This document shows positions 44,186 to 55,015 of a stretch of 64,000 bases of DNA, piece by piece. The stretch comes from Cognatishimia sp. SS12 (GTDB lineage Bacteria > Pseudomonadota > Alphaproteobacteria > Rhodobacterales > Rhodobacteraceae). Position 1 is the stretch's first letter. Each line of letters starts with the position of its first letter. Made by a program: the position numbers and the translations under genes. The notes beneath the pieces are model-generated. The model saw only the letters and a program-made list of their open reading frames with translations, made no database searches and was not told where the DNA came from. The stretch lies in NCBI RefSeq assembly GCF_028369055.1, contig NZ_JAQNCZ010000001.1, positions 744,001-808,000 of the forward strand, read 5' to 3'.

Positions 44186-44401
44186 TTAGACCTTGTCTTT
44201 TTCATCGGCTGGCGTGACGTCTTTGGCGCCTGCGGCCATGTCGTCTTCCAGCTCTTTTGAGCCATCATCCACGCCTTTTTTGAATGCGGTGATGCCTTTG
44301 CCAACTTCGCCCATGAGCGAGCTGATTTTGCCGCGACCAAACAGCACCAGAACCACAACTGCAATCAAGAGAAGGCCCGGCAGGCCGATATTGTTAAACA
44401 T
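44186..44401 (-). CDS. tatA: Sec-independent protein translocase TatA
   Basis: 71 residues from ATG 44401 with GGGAG upstream; the longer frame from 44515 is rejected. [22 protein letters not shown] is the short membrane helix, followed by the amphipathic helix ([21 protein letters not shown]) and an acidic tail. It oligomerises to form the translocation element. First gene of tatA-tatB-tatC-DUF815. Confidence 0.96.
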   Translation of the reverse strand: MFNNIGLPGLLLIAVVVLVLFGRGKISSLMGEVGKGITAFKKGVDDGSKELEDDMAAGAKDVTPADEKDKV

Positions 44402-44595
44402 GGTAGTCTCCCATCTTTGGGGCCAAAGCGGCCCGTAAATCGCATTTGGGCAAAGACTATGCCTTTGTGCGCCGGGCCGAAAGCAGCAAAGGGCGACCGT
44501 CACGGGGTTATCCATGCTTGTGCGAGTTCGTTACTGACATTAAACTGTCAGGAGTGAGTTGGCCGCCGCGCCCCGCCCCAAGTCAGAGATTCGAA

Positions 44596-45273
44596 ATGCC
44601 GCAAAACCGACGTGCTGACCGCCAAAGCCGGCTCAGGTCCTTGATGGCCCTGCTGCAAGATGGCACATGCCACCGCGCCGAAGATCTGGCGGCGGTCAGC
44701 GGCGTGTCCGTGCGCACCATCTATCGCGATATGGAGCTGATGATGGCCAATGGCCTGCCGATCTCTGGCACGCCGGGCGAAGGCTACCGCGCCGCTGCGC
44801 GCGTGACGCTGCCGCCGATCCATCTGACCGAGCGCGAGCATGAGGCCTTACACATGGGTCTTGCGGCGATTGCCGCCAGCATGGAGGGACCGCTGGCGGC
44901 CGCGGCAGAAACATTGGCACAAAAACTCGACGATGCGCTGCCCGACAGCGCCGCAGGGCCGGCCGACGGGCTGTATGCCACCTATCCCTTTGCCGACACC
45001 GCAACCGGGTTTGCGCATCTGGCGTCGCTGCGCACGGCGCTGCGCGCCCGCCAACGGCTGCGCATCAGGGTTGCAGGCGATGCGCAATATGATGTCCGCC
45101 CACTCAAGCTTAGTTATTGGGGGCGGCTGTGGACGGTGATCTGCTATTGCGACACGCGCGAAGATTTTGTGGATCTGCGTGTGGATCAGATTGCGGATAT
45201 CTCGATCCTGCCCGGCCTGTTTGTCGAAGAGCCGGGCAAGGATCTCGCAACTTATCAGCGCTCAAAAAGATGA
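44596..45273 (+). CDS. HTH plus WYL-domain regulator (YafY family)
   Basis: 225 residues from ATG 44596. N-terminal HTH (RLRSLMALLQDGTCHRAEDLAAVSGVSVRTIYRDMELM), ISGTPGEGYR wing, and the WYL domain (RPLKLSYWGRLWTVICYCDTREDF). WYL domains sense nucleic-acid or nucleotide ligands. It is divergent from tatA. Its 3' end overlaps the converging phytoene-synthase-like gene by 12 bases. Confidence 0.92.
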   Translation: MPQNRRADRQSRLRSLMALLQDGTCHRAEDLAAVSGVSVRTIYRDMELMMANGLPISGTPGEGYRAAARVTLPPIHLTEREHEALHMGLAAIAASMEGPLAAAAETLAQKLDDALPDSAAGPADGLYATYPFADTATGFAHLASLRTALRARQRLRIRVAGDAQYDVRPLKLSYWGRLWTVICYCDTREDFVDLRVDQIADISILPGLFVEEPGKDLATYQRSKR

Positions 45274-46032
45274 CTGAAGAGAGCGCCACAAAAGACTGAA
45301 TTTCTTTGAAAAATCGCTCTGCCCTAAGGCGTTTTGAGCGACGCGATCTGGTTGTTTTTGCACCTGCGCCAAAAGCGGCGCGGCCTGCCATGTCAGCCGC
45401 AGCACCGCCGCCACATCCGGGCCCGCGCTGCGCAGGGTCTTGCGCGCCTGCATAAGGCCGCGCTGCGCCTCTGCCGCCATTTCTGCCAATCGTGCAGCGC
45501 GCCCATCCACCAGGGGAATGCGCTGCATCTCTTCCAGTTTCGGGATCGCCAGAAACCAGCGCGCCAAACCATCGGCATAGGCCATCTGGCGCAGGGCTGT
45601 TTCATCAGCGCCGCCCACCAGCGCCGTGGCCACCACCAAAAGATGCCCGGCCGTCTGATCAATATAACGTTTGAAATCGGCCTCATCTTCAAACGGGTCT
45701 TTGTAGATATCCCAACGCCGCGCCGCGACGCTTTCATCCAGCATCTGCGCTTGCGCTGGCGACAACAGCGCGGCGAGCGGCGTCACAACCTCATGGCGGC
45801 GCGGCTGTCGGCCCTCGGCAATCTCTTCGAGCGCATCGCGCCACCACTGCAGACGCATTTCGGCAATCATGCTTTCCTGCGTCACCCAGGGCGCGCGTGC
45901 CACTTCGACGTTGAAGGCGAGCAGCGGGAACAGTTTTTCCCGGATCGACACCGGGGCGGACATCACCGCCAAAAAGCGATCCGCATCCCCCCGCTCCACC
46001 AACCCAGCGCAGGCGGCGATATCGTCGTTCAT
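45262..46032 (-). CDS. Squalene/phytoene synthase-fold protein (NDUFAF6-like)
   Basis: 256 residues from ATG 46032 with AAGGA upstream. It has the all-alpha prenyl-synthase pattern (RFLAVMSAPVSIREKLFPLLAFNVEVAR, MRLQWWRDALEEIAEG, YIDQTAGHLLVVATALVGG), but the canonical DxxxD pairs for diphosphate binding are not evident. It therefore resembles NDUFAF6, a complex I assembly factor, more than a carotenoid enzyme. Confidence 0.82.
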   Translation of the reverse strand: MNDDIAACAGLVERGDADRFLAVMSAPVSIREKLFPLLAFNVEVARAPWVTQESMIAEMRLQWWRDALEEIAEGRQPRRHEVVTPLAALLSPAQAQMLDESVAARRWDIYKDPFEDEADFKRYIDQTAGHLLVVATALVGGADETALRQMAYADGLARWFLAIPKLEEMQRIPLVDGRAARLAEMAAEAQRGLMQARKTLRSAGPDVAAVLRLTWQAAPLLAQVQKQPDRVAQNALGQSDFSKKFSLLWRSLQSSF

Positions 46033-46043
46033 CTTCAAATCCT

Positions 46044-47666
46044 TCAGCAGGGCGTCACGCCGTCATGCACCAGTTTCCACAGGGTCGCGTCCACCAGCGC
46101 CTCAAAGGACGCATCGACAATATTGGGCGACACGCCGACCGTCGACCAACGCCGCCCCTGGCTGTCCTCGCTGTCGATAATGACGCGGGTCACGGCCTCG
46201 GTGCCGCCTTGGGTGATGCGCACCTTGAAGTCCACCAGGCGCATGTCATCAATCACCTCTTGATAAGGGCCAAGATCCTTGGCCAGCGCTTTGGACAGGG
46301 CATTGACCGGCCCGCGATCTGAGCCACTGGCATCGACAGATTCACTGACCGACATGCGTTTTTCGCCGCCGACCTTCACGACAACCACAGCTTCGGACAG
46401 GCTGACCATCTTGTTACGCTTGTTCTTGCGCCGCTCCACCGTGACTTTGTAGCGCTTGACCTCAAAATAGCTCGGCAGCTGTCCCAACTCTTTGCGGGCC
46501 AGCAGCTCAAAGCTGGCCTGCGCCGTGTCAAAACTATAGCCCTCAGCCTCTTTTTCTTTGATCTTCTCAAGAATTCTGGCCAAGGCCGGATCGCCCTTTT
46601 CCACCGAAATACCCGCCTCAGACAGGCGGCGGCGCAGGTTGGATTGCCCGGCCTGATTGGACATGGGTATGATCCGCTCATTGCCCACGGTGGCCGGATC
46701 CACATGTTCATAGGTGCTTGGATCTTTTAAGATCGCGCTGGCGTGCAGCCCAGCTTTGTGGGCAAAGGCGCTGGCCCCGACAAAGGCGGCCTGTTTGGTG
46801 GGCACCCGGTTCAGAATGTCATCCAGCATCCGGCTCACGCGGGTCATCCCGGCCAGGGCCTCGGCATCAACGCCAATCTCAAACCGGCTGGCATAAGGTT
46901 CCTTAAGGGCCAGCATCGGGATCAGCGTTGTCAGATTGGCGTTGCCGCAGCGTTCGCCCAGCCCATTCAGGGTGCCCTGGATCTGCCGCGCCCCGGCGTC
47001 CACCGCCGCCAGCGAATTGGCCACGGCGTGTTCGGTGTCATTATGGGTGTGAATGCCGATGTGATCGCCCGGCACCCCGGCCGCAATCACCGCCTTGGTG
47101 GCGTCAAAGACTTCGCTGGGCAGCGCGCCGCCATTGGTATCACAGAGCACAACCCAACGCGCGCCCGCATCATAGGCGGCTTTGACCGCTTCAAGCGCAT
47201 AGGCGGGATTGGATTTATAGCCGTCAAAGAAATGTTCCGCGTCAAACAGCGCCTCGCGCCCCTGCGCCACAAGATGCGAGATGGATTTGGCTATATTGTC
47301 GGTGTTTTCCGCAAGGCTGATGCCAAGCGCGGTTTCTACATGGAAATCATGGCTTTTGCCGACCAGACAGACCGCAGGCGTGCCCGCGTTCATCACGGCA
47401 GCTAGCACATCGTCGTTTTCCGCCGATAGCCCGGCGCGTTTGGTCATGCCAAAGGCGGTGAAGCGCGCTTTGGTGTCGGGCCGGTTTTCGAAAAACTCGC
47501 TGTCTGTTGGGTTTGCACCGGGCCAGCCGCCTTCGATGTAATCCAGCCCCAAAGCATCGAGCGTCTTGGCGATCTGGATTTTCTCCGCTGTTGCGAATTG
47601 CACGCCCTGGGTCTGCTGCCCGTCGCGCAGGGTGGTGTCGTAAAGGTATAGCCGCTCTTTGGTCAT
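46044..47666 (-). CDS. cimA: (R)-citramalate synthase
   Basis: 540 residues. Catalytic N-terminus LYDTTLRDGQQTQGVQF, HTHNDTEHAVANSLAAVDAGARQIQGTLNGLGERCGNANL in the usual HMGL-like barrel (key residues His-x-His, Asn), and a C-terminal LeuA regulatory domain. The opening GQQTQGV distinguishes it from 2-isopropylmalate synthase. It makes citramalate from pyruvate and acetyl-CoA, a threonine-independent route to isoleucine. AGGGGGG precedes the ATG. Confidence 0.93.
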   Translation of the reverse strand: MTKERLYLYDTTLRDGQQTQGVQFATAEKIQIAKTLDALGLDYIEGGWPGANPTDSEFFENRPDTKARFTAFGMTKRAGLSAENDDVLAAVMNAGTPAVCLVGKSHDFHVETALGISLAENTDNIAKSISHLVAQGREALFDAEHFFDGYKSNPAYALEAVKAAYDAGARWVVLCDTNGGALPSEVFDATKAVIAAGVPGDHIGIHTHNDTEHAVANSLAAVDAGARQIQGTLNGLGERCGNANLTTLIPMLALKEPYASRFEIGVDAEALAGMTRVSRMLDDILNRVPTKQAAFVGASAFAHKAGLHASAILKDPSTYEHVDPATVGNERIIPMSNQAGQSNLRRRLSEAGISVEKGDPALARILEKIKEKEAEGYSFDTAQASFELLARKELGQLPSYFEVKRYKVTVERRKNKRNKMVSLSEAVVVVKVGGEKRMSVSESVDASGSDRGPVNALSKALAKDLGPYQEVIDDMRLVDFKVRITQGGTEAVTRVIIDSEDSQGRRWSTVGVSPNIVDASFEALVDATLWKLVHDGVTPC

Positions 47667-47779
47667 TTAAATGCCCCCCTTTGCCCGGCATCGCCGGGCC
47701 GCGCCCGACCCTCCCCACGGGAGGGCGCTTCGCCCCCTCCCAGGGTCAGACGCCGCCCTGAGGTTAGATCGTTTTTCAT
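47663..47779 (-). CDS. 38-residue ORF coupled to both cysS and cimA
   Basis: ATG 47779 overlaps the cysS stop (ATGA), and the TGA at 47665-47663 overlaps the cimA ATG. The peptide starts [19 protein letters not shown] and is rich in Gly, Arg and Ala. The DNA also forms GC-rich hairpins (for example CCCGGC-ATC-GCCGGG). It may be a true small protein, or an inserted GC-rich repeat kept in frame so that ribosomes pass from cysS to cimA. Confidence 0.45.
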   Translation of the reverse strand: MKNDLTSGRRLTLGGGEAPSRGEGRARPGDAGQRGAFK

Positions 47780-49173
47780 TGCAGCGCCTCCAGCTTGGCC
47801 GCATCAAAACCCGGCCCTGGCAAAAGCTCAACGCCCGCTTTGCTCATCCGCACCTCAACGCCCGCATTCAGCAGCGCTGTCTTGAGCCGGTCCACCTCGG
47901 AAAAATCTTTGGTTTCCATAGCGCGAGAGCGCGCATCGGCCAGCAAAACGGCATAGTGCGACAGATCCACATCCGGCGCGGCGGCCCATTCTGGCGCGAC
48001 ATCGCCCAACAAGCCCAACACCCGCAAGCCCGACGCCAAGGCTGCGCTGCTGCCTTCTGCCGCCAACTTGTGCAATGCGGTCAACGCCTTTGAGGTGTTC
48101 AGATCATCCGCCAAGGCCATCAGCACCGACGCTGGCACCTCTGCCGCCTCTGCGCCCACGGCCAGATGGTACCACTTGCGCAGCGTCGCTTCGGCCTCTT
48201 TCGCCTTTTTCTCGGTCCAATCCATCGGCTTGCCATAATGCGTGGACAGGAACACAAAGCGGATCACCTCGCCCGGCACGCCCTTGTCCAAAAGATCGCG
48301 CACGGTAAAGAAATTGCCCAAAGACTTGGACATTTTCTTGCCTTCAACCTGCAGCATTTCATTGTGCATCCAGACCTTGGCAAACTGCCCCTCGGGATGG
48401 GCGCAGCAGCTTTGGGCGATTTCATTTTCATGGTGCGGGAACATCAAATCATTGCCGCCGCCGTGAATATCAAAACTTGCGCCCAGAATGTCATGCGCCA
48501 TGGCCGAGCATTCGATATGCCAGCCCGGACGCCCCCGGCCCCAAGGGCTCTCCCAACCGGGCAGATCATCGGTTGACGGTTTCCACAGCACAAAATCCAT
48601 CGGGTCGCGTTTGTTATCTGCCACCTCAACCCGCGCACCGGCGATCATATCATCGACCGACCGCCCCGACAGCGCGCCATAGTTCTCATAGCTTTTCACC
48701 GAAAACAGCACATGGCCTGCCCCATCAGGATAGGCATGGCCTTTTTCAATCAGCACCTCAATCATCGCGATCATCTGCGCGATATAGGCGGTGGCGCGCG
48801 GCATATGATCGGGGCGCAAAGCCCCAAGCGCGCCCATGTCTTTGAGATACCAATCAATGGTCTCTTCGGTGCGCTCCTGCACCAAATCTTCCAGCGTGCC
48901 GGGTGCCCCGGCCTCTTTGCGCGCCAGCGCAGTCGCGTTGATTTTATCGTCAACGTCGGTGAAGTTGCGCACATATGTGACGTGATTTGGCCCATAGACA
49001 TGGCGCAACAGACGGTTGAGAATGTCAAACACCACAACCGGGCGCGCATTGCCCAGATGTGCCCGATCATAGACCGTTGGCCCACAGACATACATGCGCA
49101 CATTCTGTGGATCGATCGGCGCAAACAGCTCTTTTTTGCGGGTTTTTGAGTTATACAGCTTGATCTCGGTCAT
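47776..49173 (-). CDS. cysS: Cysteinyl-tRNA synthetase
   Basis: 465 residues. Class I signature AHLGNARP (HIGH), zinc/cysteine site [23 protein letters not shown], and [12 protein letters not shown] (KMSKS). It charges tRNA-Cys. It is transcribed ahead of the small ORF and cimA. Confidence 0.98.
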   Translation of the reverse strand: MTEIKLYNSKTRKKELFAPIDPQNVRMYVCGPTVYDRAHLGNARPVVVFDILNRLLRHVYGPNHVTYVRNFTDVDDKINATALARKEAGAPGTLEDLVQERTEETIDWYLKDMGALGALRPDHMPRATAYIAQMIAMIEVLIEKGHAYPDGAGHVLFSVKSYENYGALSGRSVDDMIAGARVEVADNKRDPMDFVLWKPSTDDLPGWESPWGRGRPGWHIECSAMAHDILGASFDIHGGGNDLMFPHHENEIAQSCCAHPEGQFAKVWMHNEMLQVEGKKMSKSLGNFFTVRDLLDKGVPGEVIRFVFLSTHYGKPMDWTEKKAKEAEATLRKWYHLAVGAEAAEVPASVLMALADDLNTSKALTALHKLAAEGSSAALASGLRVLGLLGDVAPEWAAAPDVDLSHYAVLLADARSRAMETKDFSEVDRLKTALLNAGVEVRMSKAGVELLPGPGFDAAKLEALQ

Positions 49174-49353
49174 GGCTCGTCCCTACGCGGCGCTTTGGCA
49201 GCGGGCTTAGCAACTTCGCACATGATATGGAATAGAAGATCGGCCCGCGTGATGTCTCAGCAGGTAATGCAGCAAATAATAATGGTGCGTGTTGTCTTCA
49301 TGGGGGCGACCATAGAAAGCCGCCCCCAATGGGTCAAGACCAGACAGAAGGAC

Positions 49354-50262
49354 CTAAACCCGCAATTGACGCAAAGAGACCTTGGATTGCGCCAATATCG
49401 TCAGGGCGATGCCAACAAAAACCAGCGCGGCCCCCGCCCATGTCTGAAGCGCATAACGTTCGCCCATGAACAGTGTCACCGAAAACAGGCTGGTCGCTGC
49501 CGCCACATAGCCCGTCTGGCTGAGCAGCAATGGCCCGCCCAGATGCTGCAGCCGGAAATACGCTGGAAAGATCAGCGCCGCAGCGACAAGTTGAACCAGC
49601 GCGACAATGGGCACATCGCCAAGCGAGACCACCGGCAGGCTGCCGGTCAGCGAGAGCTGCACCAGGATCAACGCCAGCAGCGCGGCCCCCTGACTCCAGA
49701 AGGCAAGCGTCGCCGGATGAACCCCCTCGGGCCAATCAAGCGTGCGGTAGATATTGCCAACGGCCAACACCATCGGCAGCACGATGCCAAGCGCCGCCCA
49801 AGCGCTAAACCCTGCCAGCCCGCCATCGCGCCCCAAGGCCACGATGCAGGCCCCCAGCAGGCCAAATCCGATACCGATCACGCCCAATGGCGTCACGCCC
49901 TTTAGCCGGAAGGCCGCCGAAAGCGCCAGGGTGAACACCGGTGACAAGGCAAACATCAGCCCCACATGCCCCGCGCCGAGCTTTGGGATCAGCACAAAGA
50001 TCAGCACATTCACCAACGCAAAGGACAGCAGCCCGGAAATCACGACATAGCGCAGCACCCGTCCCCGCGGCAGGGCAAAGTCGCGCCGCCGCCAAAGATC
50101 GGGGGCGATAAAAATCACCGCCCCTAGCGAAATCACCATCGCCCAGACAATCGGCGCAATCCCCGCCTGCGCCGCCAACTTGCCCAGGGGAAATGTCAGT
50201 CCAAACAGCCCACCTGTGTAGAGCAGCAGCAATCCGGGGCTGCCGTAGATCCGATCAAGCAT
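49354..50262 (-). CDS. EamA/DMT-family transporter
   Basis: 302 residues from ATG 50262, overlapping the VOC gene by eight bases. Ten hydrophobic segments form two EamA halves (GLLLLYTGGLFGLTFPLGKLAAQAG; GPLLLSQTGYVAAATSLFSVTLFMGERY). Members export amino acids, metabolites or toxic compounds. Position behind a SoxR-type operator suggests a role in redox-active compound export. Confidence 0.9.
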   Translation of the reverse strand: MLDRIYGSPGLLLLYTGGLFGLTFPLGKLAAQAGIAPIVWAMVISLGAVIFIAPDLWRRRDFALPRGRVLRYVVISGLLSFALVNVLIFVLIPKLGAGHVGLMFALSPVFTLALSAAFRLKGVTPLGVIGIGFGLLGACIVALGRDGGLAGFSAWAALGIVLPMVLAVGNIYRTLDWPEGVHPATLAFWSQGAALLALILVQLSLTGSLPVVSLGDVPIVALVQLVAAALIFPAYFRLQHLGGPLLLSQTGYVAAATSLFSVTLFMGERYALQTWAGAALVFVGIALTILAQSKVSLRQLRV

Positions 50263-50629
50263 AGCTGACCACCTCAAATTCGATGCCTTCGGGGCCATCA
50301 AAATAGAACCTTACACCGGGTTCATAATCCGCGTGGTTATGCGGTGTGTAACCGCTGTTGACCACACGCGCCTCGGTCGCTTTGATATCTGGGACAACCA
50401 CGCCAATGTGGTTAAGTCCCGCTTGCGTGACATATGAACTTTCTAGTGATTTCAGATCCTTGCGCGGCGAATATAACGCAAGATACCCGTCATCATCGCC
50501 AACGTGCACGGTATAGCCGTTGTCCTTGGCGCTGCCTTCCCAGCGGATTTTCCAGTCAAATAGATCCATCAGGATCTGCGCCATATCCTTGGGGTCGTTC
50601 ACGGTGATATTAACATGCTCCAGGTGCAT
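50255..50629 (-). CDS. VOC-superfamily (glyoxalase/dioxygenase-like) protein
   Basis: 124 residues. HLEHVNITVNDPKDMAQIL, LNHIGVVVPDIKATEARVV and GIEFEVVSYA give the paired beta-alpha-beta-beta-beta modules and metal ligands (His, Glu). Activity could be glyoxalase, resistance or dioxygenase. It is divergent from soxR with a SoxR-box-like dyad between them. Confidence 0.9.
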   Translation of the reverse strand: MHLEHVNITVNDPKDMAQILMDLFDWKIRWEGSAKDNGYTVHVGDDDGYLALYSPRKDLKSLESSYVTQAGLNHIGVVVPDIKATEARVVNSGYTPHNHADYEPGVRFYFDGPEGIEFEVVSYA

Positions 50630-50667
50630 AGTGATGCCTCATTACTGGTTGATCTACTTACCCATTC

Positions 50668-50699
50668 TTTCTAATTCTTGAAGTTAACTTTAACTCAAG
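50668..50699 (-). promoter_or_regulatory. SoxR-type operator and promoter of the VOC/DMT operon
   Basis: CTTGA-N13-TCAAG dyad at 50677-50699 with GTTAACTT at its core, similar to the SoxR box. On the reverse strand -35 TTGAGT (50693-50698) and -10 TAGAAA (50668-50673) are separated by 19 bp, the stretched spacing typical of MerR-family activation. Confidence 0.6.
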
Positions 50700-50711
50700 C
50701 GAATAAAATCA

Positions 50712-51185
50712 ATGCAAAACAAGGCAATACATCATCGCGGCCTGACCATCGGCCAGATTGCAACCCGCACAGGCCTCGCCCCCTCCGCCATTCGATTCTA
50801 CGAAAGCGAAGGTCTGGTGCATCCGTTTCGTACCGATGGCGGTCAGCGGCAGTATCAGCGCGGCGACATTCGCCGCCTAAGCTTTGTGATGATTGCGCAA
50901 GGCTTGGGATTTGCGATCAAAGACATCAAAGCGGTGCTGGATCGTCTGCCGGAAAACCGCACCCCGACGCCCGCCGACTGGGCACGGATATCGCGCGATT
51001 TTCGCAAAACGCTGGAGGCGCGGATTGACCAGATGACTGCGCTGCGCGATCGGCTGGATGGCTGCATTGGCTGCGGCTGCCTGTCTTTGAAGACCTGCAA
51101 GCTCTATAACCCGGCTGATCGCATCAATCGCAACGGGGCTGGTCCGCGTTACCTGATGGGCGATCGCATAATCGAGGACGAATAA
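50712..51185 (+). CDS. soxR: Redox-sensing MerR-family activator SoxR
   Basis: 157 residues. N-terminal MerR HTH (LTIGQIATRTGLAPSAIRFYESEGL), dimerisation helix, and the [2Fe-2S] motif C-x2-C-x-C-x5-C at Cys118, 121, 123 and 129 (CIGCGCLSLKTC). SoxR responds to redox-cycling compounds and superoxide. Here its nearest targets should be the divergent VOC and DMT genes rather than soxS, which is absent from this group. Confidence 0.95.
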   Translation: MQNKAIHHRGLTIGQIATRTGLAPSAIRFYESEGLVHPFRTDGGQRQYQRGDIRRLSFVMIAQGLGFAIKDIKAVLDRLPENRTPTPADWARISRDFRKTLEARIDQMTALRDRLDGCIGCGCLSLKTCKLYNPADRINRNGAGPRYLMGDRIIEDE

Positions 51186-51190
51186 GCCAA

Positions 51191-51213
51191 AGAAAAAGGG
51201 GGCCGAGGCCCCC
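51191..51213 (-). terminator. Rho-independent terminator of nrdJ
   Basis: GGGGGCC-GA-GGCCCCC hairpin (51198-51213). On the reverse strand it is followed by TTTTTCT. A second hairpin without a T run (AGGCAGGCG 51339-51347 with CGCCTGCCT 51355-51363) lies directly after the nrdJ stop. Confidence 0.8.
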
Positions 51214-51373
51214 GAGGTTCGTTTCTCAAACTCACTTTAGTTTACTGCTCGTCATTTTATGCCTGCGGTCTGAGACCCGTTCAAAGGGGCGCACCCCTCT
51301 GGAAATCGTGGCGGGATATACCCCCCGCCGGGGGTGTCAGGCAGGCGATCAGACCGCCTGCCTCCCTTGGTTA

Positions 51374-54300
51374 TTAACTGCAGCCAGAGGTTGCGCCGCA
51401 GGTGTTACACTTCATGCAGGTGCCATTGCGCACCAAGGTATAGTTGCCGCAATCGCCGCAGGGGTCGCCCTCATAGCCTTGCATCTTTGCTTTGACACGG
51501 GCGTCCATCTTGACGGTGCCGCTGGCCACCGCGGTGGTGGCTGCTACAGCCAGCCCGCCCTCGCCGGTTTCCGGCACCAAGGTGCGCAGCGCCATTTCAG
51601 GATCAGCGCCGCCGTTCAACACCAAGAGCTCCTGCGGCATACGTTTGCGCAGATAGCCGGTCGAGGAAATCTGCTTCAGCACTTCAAGCGATTTGCTGGC
51701 GGCATTTTCGCTCAGCTCCTTGACGTTGGACACGCCCTCAGCCTCGCCCTGCCCCAGATCATCAAAGGCGGCACCCTCTGGCTTCACATGGGCCAAATCT
51801 GTTCGATCCAGATAAGACACCGCCAGTTCCCGGAAGATATAATCCAGGATGGATGTTGCATTTTTGATAGAGTCATTACCCTGCACCATGCCCGCAGGCT
51901 CAAATTTGGTGAAGGTAAAGGCGTCGACGAACTCTTCCAGCGGCACGCCATATTGCAAGCCGACCGAGACCGCGATGGCGAAATTGTTCATCATCGCGCG
52001 GAAGCCAGCGCCTTCCTTGTGCATGTCGATGAAGATCTCGCCCAGCGACCCATCGGCATATTCGCCGGTCCGCAGATAAACCTTGTGCCCGCCAACAACG
52101 GCTTTTTGGGTATAGCCCTTGCGCCGCTCCGGCATTTTTTCGCGGTGCGATTTCACCAGCTCTTTGACGACAACTTTTTCGACGATCTTTTCGGCCAGCA
52201 CCTGCGCTTTTTGCTGCGGTGTGCCGCTTTCAAAGATTTCTTCGGCCTCTTCGTCATCTTCGATCAGTGCCGCAGCCAGAGGTTGCGACAGCTTGGACCC
52301 ATCACGATAAAGCGCATTGGCTTTGACGCCCAGCGACCAGCTGAGTTCATAGGCCTTCTGACAATCCTCAATCGTGGCATCGTTCGGCATGTTGATGGTC
52401 TTGGAGATCGCGCCGGAAATAAACGACTGCGCGGCTGCCATCATGGTGATGTGGCTGTCGACCGACAGATAGCGTTTGCCCTTCTTGCCGCAGGGGTTGG
52501 CGCAATCAAAGATCGGCAGGTGCGCCTCTTTCAGATGCGGGGCCCCTTCCAGGGTCATGGTGCCACAGACGTGATCATTGGCCGCGTCGATATCCGCCTT
52601 GGTAAAGCCCAGATGCGCCAGAAGGTTAAACTCCGGGTCATTCAGCTTCGCTGCTGGGATGCCCAGTGGCCCGGTGCAGAAAGCTTCGCCCAGCGTGAAC
52701 TGGTTGAAAACAAACCGAATATCAAAGGCGGTTTCCAGCGCGGCTTCAATCTTGGTCAGCTCGGCCTCGGTAAAGCCATGCTGGATCAGCGTGGTGGGGT
52801 TAATCGCCGGCGCATTGCCCAGCGTGCCGTGGCCCACCGCGTAGGAAATGATCTCTTCGATCTGCGAAGATGGATAGCCCAGTTTTTCCAGCGCTGCCGG
52901 TACAGAACGGTTGATGATCTTGAAATATCCGCCGCCCGCGAGCTTTTTGAACTTCACCAGCGCAAAGTCCGGTTCAATCCCGGTGGTGTCACAATCCATC
53001 ACCAGACCAATGGTGCCGGTTGGCGCAATCACCGAAACCTGCGCATTGCGATAGCCGTGTTTTTCGCCCAGCTCCAGCGCCTCGTCCCAAGCGGATTTGG
53101 CCAGCGCCACAAGGGTTTGATCCGGCACATTTGTCAGGTCCAGCGGCACGGGTTTCACCGCAAGCGCTTCGTATCCTTCGGTTTTTCCATAAGCGGCCGT
53201 GCGGTGGTTTCGGATCACACGCAGCATATGGTCAGCGTTTTTGGCATGGCCCGGGAAAGCGCCCAGTTCTGCCGCCATTTCGGCAGAAGTCGCATAAGAC
53301 ACGCCAGTCAGGATCGCGGTCAGCGCCGCGCCAAGCGCCCGACCCTCGTCGCTGTCATAGCTGTAACCCATGTTCATCAATAGGCCACCGATATTGGCGT
53401 ACCCCAGACCCAGCGTGCGGAAATCACACGACCGCTGCGCAATTTCCTTGGAGGGGAACTGCGCCATCATGACCGAAATTTCCAGCGTGACGGTCCAAAC
53501 GCGGATCGCATGCACGTAATCATCCGCCTGAAACACCCCGTCTTTGAGGAAAGTCAGCAGGTTCATGGACGCAAGGTTGCAGGCCGTATCATCCAGGAAC
53601 ATATATTCCGAACATGGGTTAGATCCGCGAATCTCGCCATCTTCCGGGCAGGTGTGCCAGGCATTGACGGTGTCGTGGAATTGAATCCCCGGGTCCGCGC
53701 AAGCCCAAGCCGCGTGGCCCACCTGTTCCCACAGATCGCGTGCCTTGATCGTCTTTGCGACCTTGCCATCGGTGCGCCGGATCAGTTCCCAATCTTTGTC
53801 CTCGCGCACCGCTTTTAGAAAGCTGTCGGTCACACGAATGGAGTTGTTGGAATTCTGACCCGACACCGAGGCATAGGCTTCACTGTCCCAGTCTGTGTTG
53901 TAGGTGGGGAATTCGATGCTGGTATACCCTTGTTTGGCGTAATCCAGCACGCGCTTGACGTAGGTCTCTGGAATAGCTGATTTTTTTGCGCCGCGAATGG
54001 CCGCTTTCAGCTGTGCATTGACCTTGGGATCCACCGCATCTTCGGTGCTGCCATCCCAGACACGAATGGCGCTGAAAATATCGTTCAGCTTCTCTTCGTG
54101 CATCTTAGAGCCCGCGACGATGGACGCCACTTTCTGCTCTTCCTTCACTTTCCAATTGATGAATTCTTCGATGTCCGGGTGGTCGGCATCACAGATCACC
54201 ATCTTGGCTGCTCGACGGGTTGTCCCGCCTGATTTGATCGCGCCGGCGGCGCGATCCCCGATTTTCAGAAAGCCCATCAGGCCCGACGATTTGCCGCCGC

Positions 54301-55015
54301 CTGACAGCGCCTCGCCCTCAGCGCGCAGAGAGCTGAAATTGGTGCCCGTACCGGAGCCATATTTGAACAGCCGCGCTTCGCGCACCCAAAGATCCATGAT
54401 GCCGCCGTCATTCACCAGATCGTCGGACACGGATTGAATAAAGCAGGCGTGCGGCTGCGGGTGTTCATAAGAGGATTTGGAGGCGGTCAGCTTGCCGGTT
54501 TTATAGTCGACATAATGGTGGCCCTGCGCCGGCCCGTCGATGCCATAGGCCCAGTGCAGGCCAGTGTTGAACCATTGCGGCGAATTGGGCGCGGCACGCT
54601 GCGTGGCCAGCATGTGGCGCATTTCGTCATAATAGGCGCGCGCATCTTCTTCGCTGCTGAAATAGCCGCCCTTCCAGCCCCAATAGGTCCAGGCCCCGGC
54701 CAGACGATCAAACACCTGCTTGGCGCTGATCTCGCCGCCCATGTCGGCCCCTTCGGCAGGCACCGAGCGGCAGAGAAACTCTGGCACGCCCTTTTCCTTG
54801 ACCTTCTTCAGCGCGCTTGGCACCCCCGCCTTGCGAAAATATTTCTGCGCGATCACGTCAGAGGCGACCTGACTCCAGCTGGCGGGCACCTCAACGTTAT
54901 CAAGCTTAAAGACAATCGACCCATCAGGGTTTCTGATTTCGGAGGTGGTGTGGACAAAATCCAGCGCCGCATAGGCGTCTTGTCCGGCTTTGGTAAATTT
55001 GCGCTCGATCTTCAT
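51374..55015 (-). CDS. nrdJ: Adenosylcobalamin-dependent (class II) ribonucleotide reductase
   Basis: 1213 residues from ATG 55015. Features: [44 protein letters not shown], the active-site loop [19 protein letters not shown] with Cys and Glu, and [18 protein letters not shown]. The C-terminus carries a Cys-rich zinc-like tail ([21 protein letters not shown]). It reduces ribonucleotides to deoxyribonucleotides using vitamin B12 and works with or without oxygen. An upstream region of about 600 bp contains NrdR-type boxes. Confidence 0.97.
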   Translation of the reverse strand: MKIERKFTKAGQDAYAALDFVHTTSEIRNPDGSIVFKLDNVEVPASWSQVASDVIAQKYFRKAGVPSALKKVKEKGVPEFLCRSVPAEGADMGGEISAKQVFDRLAGAWTYWGWKGGYFSSEEDARAYYDEMRHMLATQRAAPNSPQWFNTGLHWAYGIDGPAQGHHYVDYKTGKLTASKSSYEHPQPHACFIQSVSDDLVNDGGIMDLWVREARLFKYGSGTGTNFSSLRAEGEALSGGGKSSGLMGFLKIGDRAAGAIKSGGTTRRAAKMVICDADHPDIEEFINWKVKEEQKVASIVAGSKMHEEKLNDIFSAIRVWDGSTEDAVDPKVNAQLKAAIRGAKKSAIPETYVKRVLDYAKQGYTSIEFPTYNTDWDSEAYASVSGQNSNNSIRVTDSFLKAVREDKDWELIRRTDGKVAKTIKARDLWEQVGHAAWACADPGIQFHDTVNAWHTCPEDGEIRGSNPCSEYMFLDDTACNLASMNLLTFLKDGVFQADDYVHAIRVWTVTLEISVMMAQFPSKEIAQRSCDFRTLGLGYANIGGLLMNMGYSYDSDEGRALGAALTAILTGVSYATSAEMAAELGAFPGHAKNADHMLRVIRNHRTAAYGKTEGYEALAVKPVPLDLTNVPDQTLVALAKSAWDEALELGEKHGYRNAQVSVIAPTGTIGLVMDCDTTGIEPDFALVKFKKLAGGGYFKIINRSVPAALEKLGYPSSQIEEIISYAVGHGTLGNAPAINPTTLIQHGFTEAELTKIEAALETAFDIRFVFNQFTLGEAFCTGPLGIPAAKLNDPEFNLLAHLGFTKADIDAANDHVCGTMTLEGAPHLKEAHLPIFDCANPCGKKGKRYLSVDSHITMMAAAQSFISGAISKTINMPNDATIEDCQKAYELSWSLGVKANALYRDGSKLSQPLAAALIEDDEEAEEIFESGTPQQKAQVLAEKIVEKVVVKELVKSHREKMPERRKGYTQKAVVGGHKVYLRTGEYADGSLGEIFIDMHKEGAGFRAMMNNFAIAVSVGLQYGVPLEEFVDAFTFTKFEPAGMVQGNDSIKNATSILDYIFRELAVSYLDRTDLAHVKPEGAAFDDLGQGEAEGVSNVKELSENAASKSLEVLKQISSTGYLRKRMPQELLVLNGGADPEMALRTLVPETGEGGLAVAATTAVASGTVKMDARVKAKMQGYEGDPCGDCGNYTLVRNGTCMKCNTCGATSGCS

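Noticed and set aside
49301..49329. Hairpin TGGGGGCG...CGCCCCCA between the DMT gene and cysS as a terminator
   Set aside because: The stem is good but neither strand has a T run, so termination cannot be supported.
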